Positions 58,983 through 64,000 of a stretch of 64,000 nt of DNA are shown piece after piece. Each line of letters begins with the position of its first letter. Positions within the stretch are counted from its first letter, which is position 1. The translations under genes were made by a program, and so were the position numbers. This DNA is from Anomaloglossus baeobatrachus (Eukaryota > Chordata > Amphibia > Anura > Aromobatidae), in contig NC_134354.1 in NCBI RefSeq assembly GCF_048569485.1, forward strand, positions 683,425,637 to 683,489,636, read 5' to 3'. The notes under the pieces are model-generated. The model saw only the letters and a list, made by a program, of their open reading frames with translations, was not told where the DNA came from and ran no database searches.

Positions 58983-61096
58983 TCTGCACACTCCAACTCA
59001 TTATAACTAAGCCATTATACTAGCAAACACTCAGTGTACCTAGTGGCATCCTATACGTGGCTATTGGACTTTGCTATAGTCCCACTAGTGCAAAGACATT
59101 TGCAGAGCGCGTCTGCCTGCATTGCACACTCCAACTCATTATAACTAAGCCATTATACTAGCAAACACTCAGTGTACCTAGTGGCATCCTATACGTGGCT
59201 ATTGGACTTTGCTATAGTCCCACTAGTGCAAAGACATTTGCAGAGCGCGTCTGCCTGCATTGCACACTCCAACTCATTATAACTAAGCCATTATACTAGC
59301 AAACACTCAGTGTACCTAGTGGCATCCTATACGTGGCTATTGGACTTTGCTATAGTCCCACTAGTGCAAAGACATTTGCAGAGCGCGTCTGCCTGCATTG
59401 CACACTCCAACTCATTATAACTAAGCCATTATACTAGCAAACACTCAGTGTACCTAGTGGCATCCTATACGTGGCTATTGGACTTTGCTATAGTCCCACT
59501 AGTGCAAAGACATTTGCAGAGCGCGTCTGCCTGCACTGCACACTCCAACTCATTATAACTAAGCCATTATACTAGCAAACACTCAGTGTACCTAGTGGCA
59601 TCCTATACGTGGCTATTGGACTTTGCTATAGTCCCACTAGTGCAAAGACATTTGCAGAGCGCGTCTGCCTGCATTGCACACTCCAACTCATTATAACTAA
59701 GCCATTATACTAGCAAACACTCAGTGTACCTAGTGGCATCCTATACGTGGCTATTGGACTTTGCTATAGTCCCACTAGTGCAAAGACATTTGCAGAGCGC
59801 GTCTGCCTGCATTGCACACTCCAACTCATTATAACTAAGCCATTATACTAGCAAACACTCAGTGTACCTAGTGGCATCCTATACGTGGCTATTGGACTTT
59901 GCTATAGTCCCACTAGTGCAAAGACATTTGCAGAGCGCGTCTGCCTGCATTGCACACTCCAACTCATTATAACTAAGTCATTATACTAGCAAACACTCAG
60001 TGTACCTAGTGGCATCCTATACGTGGCTATTGGACTTTGCTATAGTCCCACTAGTGCAAAGACATTTGCAGAGCGCGTCTGCCTGCATTGCACACTCCAA
60101 CTCATTATAACTAAGCCATTATACTAGCAAACACTCAGTGTACCTAGTGGCATCCTATACGTGGCTATTGGACTTTGCTATAGTCCCACTAGTGCAAAGA
60201 CATTTGCAGAGCGCGTCTGCCTGCATTGCACACTCCAACTCATTATAACTAAGCCATTATACTAGCAAACACTCAGTGTACCTAGTGGCATCCTATACGT
60301 GGCTATTGGACTTTGCTATAGTCCCACTAGTGCAAAGACATTTGCAGAGCGCGTCTGCCTGCATTGTACACTCCAACTCATTATAACTAAGCCATTATAC
60401 TAGCAAACACTCAGTGTACCTAGTGGCATCCTATACGTGGCTATTGGACTTTGCTATAGTCCCACTAGTGCAAAGACATTTGCAGAGCGCGTCTGCCTGC
60501 ATTGCACACTCCAACTCATTATAACTAAGCCATTATACTAGCAAACACTCAGTGTACCTAGTGGCATCCTATACGTGGCTATTGGACTTTGCTATAGTCC
60601 CACTAGTGCAAAGACATTTGCAGAGCGCGTCTGCCTGCATTGCACACTCCAACTCATTATAACTAAGCCATTATACTAGCAAACACTCAGTGTACCTAGT
60701 GGCATCCTATATGTGGCTATTGGACTTTGCTATAGTCCCACTAGTGCAAAGACATTTGCAGAGCGCGTCTGCCTGCATTGCACACTCCAACTCATTATAA
60801 CTAAGCCATTATACTAGCAAACACTCAGTGTACCTAGTGGCATCCTATACGTGGCTATTGGACTTTGCTATAGTCCCACTAGTGCAAAGACATTTGCAGA
60901 GCGCGTCTGCCTGCATTGCACACTCCAACTCATTATAACTAAGCCATTATACTAGCAAACGCTCAGTGTACCTAGTGGCATCCTATACGTGGCTATTGGA
61001 CTTTGCTATAGTCCCACTAGTGCAAAGACATTTGCAGAGCGCGTCTGCCTGCATTGCACACTCCAGCTCATTATAACTAAGCCATTAAACTAGCAA
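58983..61096 (+). repeat. 138-bp tandem array in the hAT leader, about 15 copies
   Basis: Unit boundaries (attgcacactccaactca) fall at about 59121, 59259, 59397 and every 138 bp after that; about fifteen copies with very few differences. Each has ctatagtcccactagtgc and gcagagcgcgtctgcctgc. It ends about 155 bp before the transposase ATG. Copy B has only three or four diverged units, so this array expanded recently. It may contain the transposase promoter or enhancer; this is inference. Confidence 0.93.
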
Positions 61097-61249
61097 TTTT
61101 TGCTGCCAGTTTAAGGGCCGTAGTTGCATTGTCAGGGATATTTATTCTTTATTATTCTGCTGTTAATAAAGCTAGACCACCGCTGCAATCTACACCACCT
61201 CTCAATTTTTACTACCACATTTTCAGTCCACAATCTTGTCGCAATCAAC

Positions 61250-64000
61250 ATGAGTGGCAAAATGACAGATGCTGGTGGAAAGGGGAAGAGGCGTGGTGGA
61301 AAAGGAAAAAAAGGTTTTGTCCGTGGGGAAGGTGGCAAAGCTCCATTATCATCTGCTGAAGATAGACCATCTACCAGCAAAAGTAAGATGTCTACTACTT
61401 ACCGTGGACAATCCGATGTGCTCCCTTTTTTACGGACACGAACAACAGGAACAAAGGTAGATGATGGGCAAAAAAGGAAAATGCTTGAATGGATCTCAAG
61501 TGGTCCAACAAGTGCCCTCTCAGCCACTTCAAGTACCGCATCCAAAAAACACCAGTCCTCTGAGTTGTCATCCCAATCAAACTTGATTTCTCCCAGCTCT
61601 GAAGTCTCCATCAGCCCTGCACAGTATGGTGGAACTGAGATGGCTGAGTCTGCAGAGCTGTTCAGTCACACTATAGCCTGGGAATCAGAGGTCTGCTCCC
61701 AAGCTACAGTGAGTACAGAACAGGAAATGGTCTGCAGTGATGCCCAGAACCTTTGTGACTCTGATTCAGGCCGTGAGGACCAAGTTTCGGAGCATAATGT
61801 TGACCCTTTGTCACAAACTGTAACACCTGTGGTTATAGACAATGAGGAACATACTGATGAAGATGAGACTCAGATACCCGATTGGGATGACAACTTAAAT
61901 ATTCGGTCAGGGCAAGAAGAGGCTCGGTCAGAGGGGGAGGGGAGTGCAAACACAACAATTGATGATGAAGTTCTAGATCCCACCTACTGTCAACCCACAG
62001 TCAGGCACTCGAGGAGGTCAACAGAGGTGGTGGAGGAGGATTCAACTGATGACGAAGTTACCTTGCGCCTTCCTGGACAGAGTCGGAGTACTGGTAGCAC
62101 GTCTACAACTGCATCCTCAGCCACCACTCTGCCTCTGAGCATTATTCGGGGTGGATCATCAGGTCGCATGGCCTCTAAGCCTTGCCTAGCCTGGTCCTTT
62201 TTTGACATAGCAAAAGATCGCCCAAATTATGTGATCTGTAAAATTTGTCATGGTTCTCTTAGTAGAGGTCAAAACCTCAGCAGTTTGACAACTTCTTCCA
62301 TGAATCGTCACATGAATAAATATCATATGGCCCGGTGGGAAGCTCACCGTGCTGCAATGCGGCCTAGCGGAGCGAACCATCCACCGCCTGCCCCTTCCAG
62401 TGCATCCGCGCGCTCGTCGTCTTCTAGGACTGTGGGGACAGCTGTCACACCTGTTTTTCCACCCAAAACTTCCACCACTGTAACCGCAACAGGCAGTTTG
62501 CTTGGTAGGTCGTCAGTTGTTTTGGAAGGGGAAACAAGTGAGTGTGTACAGCTGTCTCAGACATCGATAGCACCAACTTTGGATGAAGGCAACATCATGT
62601 CTCCGCCTGCACTTTCCTCACAAACCTGCATTTTTCCAGGGACACCCTACTCAACACCGTCTACACACAGCAGCCAGATCTCTGTCCCTCAGATGTGGAC
62701 AAATAAAAGGCCATTTCCTGCGACCCATGACAAAGCTAAGAGGTTGACTCTATCCCTCTGTAAGCTGTTGGCTACAGAAATGCTGCCTTTCCGCCTAGTG
62801 GACACACAGGATTTTAGAGACCTTATGTCTGTCGCTGTGCCCCAGTACCAGATGCCTAGTCGCCACTACTTCTCTAAGAAAGGTGTGCCCGCGCTACACC
62901 AGCATGTCGCACACAACATCACCGCTTCCTTGAGAAACTCTGTGTGTGAACGGGTGCATTTCACCACCGATACTTGGACCAGTAAGCATGGACAGGGACG
63001 TTACATGTCGCTGACTGGGCACTGGGTAACTATGGTGATAGATGGTGAAGGGTCTGCTGCACAAGTCTTGCCGTCCCCACGACTTGTGTGTCAATCCTCT
63101 GTCTGTCCAAGTTCCGCCACTGCTTCTGCATCCTCCACCTCATCTGGGTCCTCCACCTCCGCCCCAAGCCTGCCTGGTCAGGCCACCAGCGTTCTCACTG
63201 CGCAGAAGGAATCACGCACCCCTCATTACTATGCTGGCAGCAGAGCGCAACGGCATCAGGCGGTCTTTAGCTTGATATGTCTTGGGAATAAGAGTCACAC
63301 AGCTGAGGAGTTGTGGTCAGCTCTGCGGTCCGAGTTTAATAAATGGTTGTCTCCACTCAACCTGCAGCCTGGTAAGGCCGTGTGCGACAATGCTGCAAAC
63401 CTGGGTGCGGCCCTTCGCCTGGGCAAGGTGACACACGTACCTTGTATGGCTCACGTGTTGAACCTTGTCGTGCAGCAATTTTTAACACAGTATCCCGGCC
63501 TAGATGGCCTTCTGAACAGGGCACGAAAACTGTCTGCTCACTTCCGCCGTTCAAGCGCCGCAGCTGAGCGACTTGCATCGCTCCAGAAGTCTTTCGGCCT
63601 GCCGGTTCATCGCCTGAAATGCGATGTGGCGACACGCTGGAATTCAACTCTCCACATGTTACAGCGACTGTGGCAGCACCGCCGTGCCCTGGTGCAATAC
63701 GTCATGACGTATAGCCTGGGCCAACGAGATGCAGAGGTGGGTCAGATCACCCTGATGGAGTGGTCTCAGATCAAGGACCTATGCACCCTTCTGCACAGTT
63801 TCGACATGGCGACGAATATGTTTAGCGCTGACAATGCCATTATCAGCATGACGATTCCAGTCATTTACATGCTGGAACACACGCTAAACACTATTCGGAG
63901 TCAGGGGGTGGGACAACAGGAAGGGGATGAACTACAGGAGGATTCATATGCGCAAGACACAACAACATCACCAAGGTCCAGACGTTCATCATCACCAAGG
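61250..64000 (+). CDS. hAT transposase with BED zinc finger, 5' 917 codons
   Basis: Uninterrupted frame from ATG 61250 to the window edge (917 codons, no stop seen). Residues 1-40 are very basic (GKGKRRGGKGKKGF); 60-300 are Ser/Thr and acidic, probably disordered. A BED finger follows (about 310-365): W315, F317-F318, C330-x2-C333 and H354-x4-H359; it should bind the element ends. The catalytic region starts at about 495 (LCKLLATEMLPFRLVD); D574 is in FTTDTWTSKHG; D713 is in VCDNAANLG; the hAT C-x2-H motif is C732-MA-H735 (VPCMAHVLNLVVQ); CDVATRWNSTLHMLQRL follows at about 790. The third acidic residue and the dimerisation domain should lie beyond the window. Cut-and-paste transposase of the ZBED-related hAT type. 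All visible key residues are intact, so it may be active. Alternative: a domesticated host gene, unlikely given element ends and tandem array. Confidence 0.93.
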   Translation, partial: MSGKMTDAGGKGKRRGGKGKKGFVRGEGGKAPLSSAEDRPSTSKSKMSTTYRGQSDVLPFLRTRTTGTKVDDGQKRKMLEWISSGPTSALSATSSTASKKHQSSELSSQSNLISPSSEVSISPAQYGGTEMAESAELFSHTIAWESEVCSQATVSTEQEMVCSDAQNLCDSDSGREDQVSEHNVDPLSQTVTPVVIDNEEHTDEDETQIPDWDDNLNIRSGQEEARSEGEGSANTTIDDEVLDPTYCQPTVRHSRRSTEVVEEDSTDDEVTLRLPGQSRSTGSTSTTASSATTLPLSIIRGGSSGRMASKPCLAWSFFDIAKDRPNYVICKICHGSLSRGQNLSSLTTSSMNRHMNKYHMARWEAHRAAMRPSGANHPPPAPSSASARSSSSRTVGTAVTPVFPPKTSTTVTATGSLLGRSSVVLEGETSECVQLSQTSIAPTLDEGNIMSPPALSSQTCIFPGTPYSTPSTHSSQISVPQMWTNKRPFPATHDKAKRLTLSLCKLLATEMLPFRLVDTQDFRDLMSVAVPQYQMPSRHYFSKKGVPALHQHVAHNITASLRNSVCERVHFTTDTWTSKHGQGRYMSLTGHWVTMVIDGEGSAAQVLPSPRLVCQSSVCPSSATASASSTSSGSSTSAPSLPGQATSVLTAQKESRTPHYYAGSRAQRHQAVFSLICLGNKSHTAEELWSALRSEFNKWLSPLNLQPGKAVCDNAANLGAALRLGKVTHVPCMAHVLNLVVQQFLTQYPGLDGLLNRARKLSAHFRRSSAAAERLASLQKSFGLPVHRLKCDVATRWNSTLHMLQRLWQHRRALVQYVMTYSLGQRDAEVGQITLMEWSQIKDLCTLLHSFDMATNMFSADNAIISMTIPVIYMLEHTLNTIRSQGVGQQEGDELQEDSYAQDTTTSPRSRRSSSPR

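Larger units (their letters stand above)
58196..64000 (+). mobile_element. hAT element, apparently autonomous, cut by window end (copy C)
   Basis: Begins tagagttgagcgcggttcg like copies A and B, followed by the shared subterminal hairpin (actagaactcgagcttttt...). The left flank is gtggtggt (58188-58195); its partner would lie beyond the window. After about 800 bp of leader comes a tandem array, then the transposase. It supplies the coding source for this family, and copies A and B could be mobilised by it. Inserted next to a LINE fragment. Confidence 0.9.

Noticed and set aside
58983-61096. CRISPR-like regular repeat
   Set aside because: The 138-bp units are head-to-tail without unique spacers and lie inside a eukaryotic transposon.
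61250-64000. Domesticated ZBED-type host gene
   Set aside because: The frame sits inside an element with family ends found at two other loci and a tandem leader; nothing suggests domestication.

Overview
This is repeat-rich vertebrate nuclear DNA, most probably from an amphibian and likely an anuran. The pointers are a single-exon G-protein-coupled receptor whose sequence matches GPR84, many transposons of types typical of frogs (hAT, Tc1/mariner, PIF/Harbinger-like MITEs, Penelope-like elements, CR1/L2-like LINEs, LTR elements) and large tandem arrays. The species call is inference. There are no operons, CRISPR arrays or recognisable tRNA or rRNA genes.

The only host gene I can support is GPR84 (coding exon 37693-38826, + strand, poly(A) signal at 39148). 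A plausible promoter and non-coding first exon lie about 5 kb upstream (TATA at 32658, possible splice donor at 32716).

Layout: 1-8547 is intergenic with a 48-bp tandem repeat and several MITE-like inverted repeats. 8556-16027 is a 7.5-kb non-autonomous hAT element with perfect 8-bp target duplications, carrying a 2.3-kb satellite with an 11-bp unit. 16.0-26.2 kb holds three solo LTRs, a decayed Tc1 element and several MITEs. 26588-31330 is a Tc1-like element split by a head-to-head pair of Penelope-like (GIY-YIG) copies, themselves split by a solo LTR, plus a Harbinger-like MITE. 32-39.2 kb is the GPR84 neighbourhood. 39.8-55.3 kb is a degenerate minisatellite cut up by insertions: a TA-flanked repeat (40206-53782) contains a 6.4-kb scrambled hAT copy and a solo LTR, and that LTR contains a young complete LTR element (47667-52778). 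55.6-58.1 kb has LINE pieces and a short Tc1 copy. 58196 to the window end is a third hAT element with about fifteen 138-bp tandem repeats in front of an uninterrupted transposase frame that runs off the window.

The most interesting items are the young LTR element, whose only long reading frame (718 codons) ends in a Y-box-type cold-shock domain and shows no pol; the apparently intact BED-finger hAT transposase with its repeat array; and the family of hAT elements that keep the same ends but carry quite different cargo. All boundaries were read by eye; target-site duplications were checked base by base.
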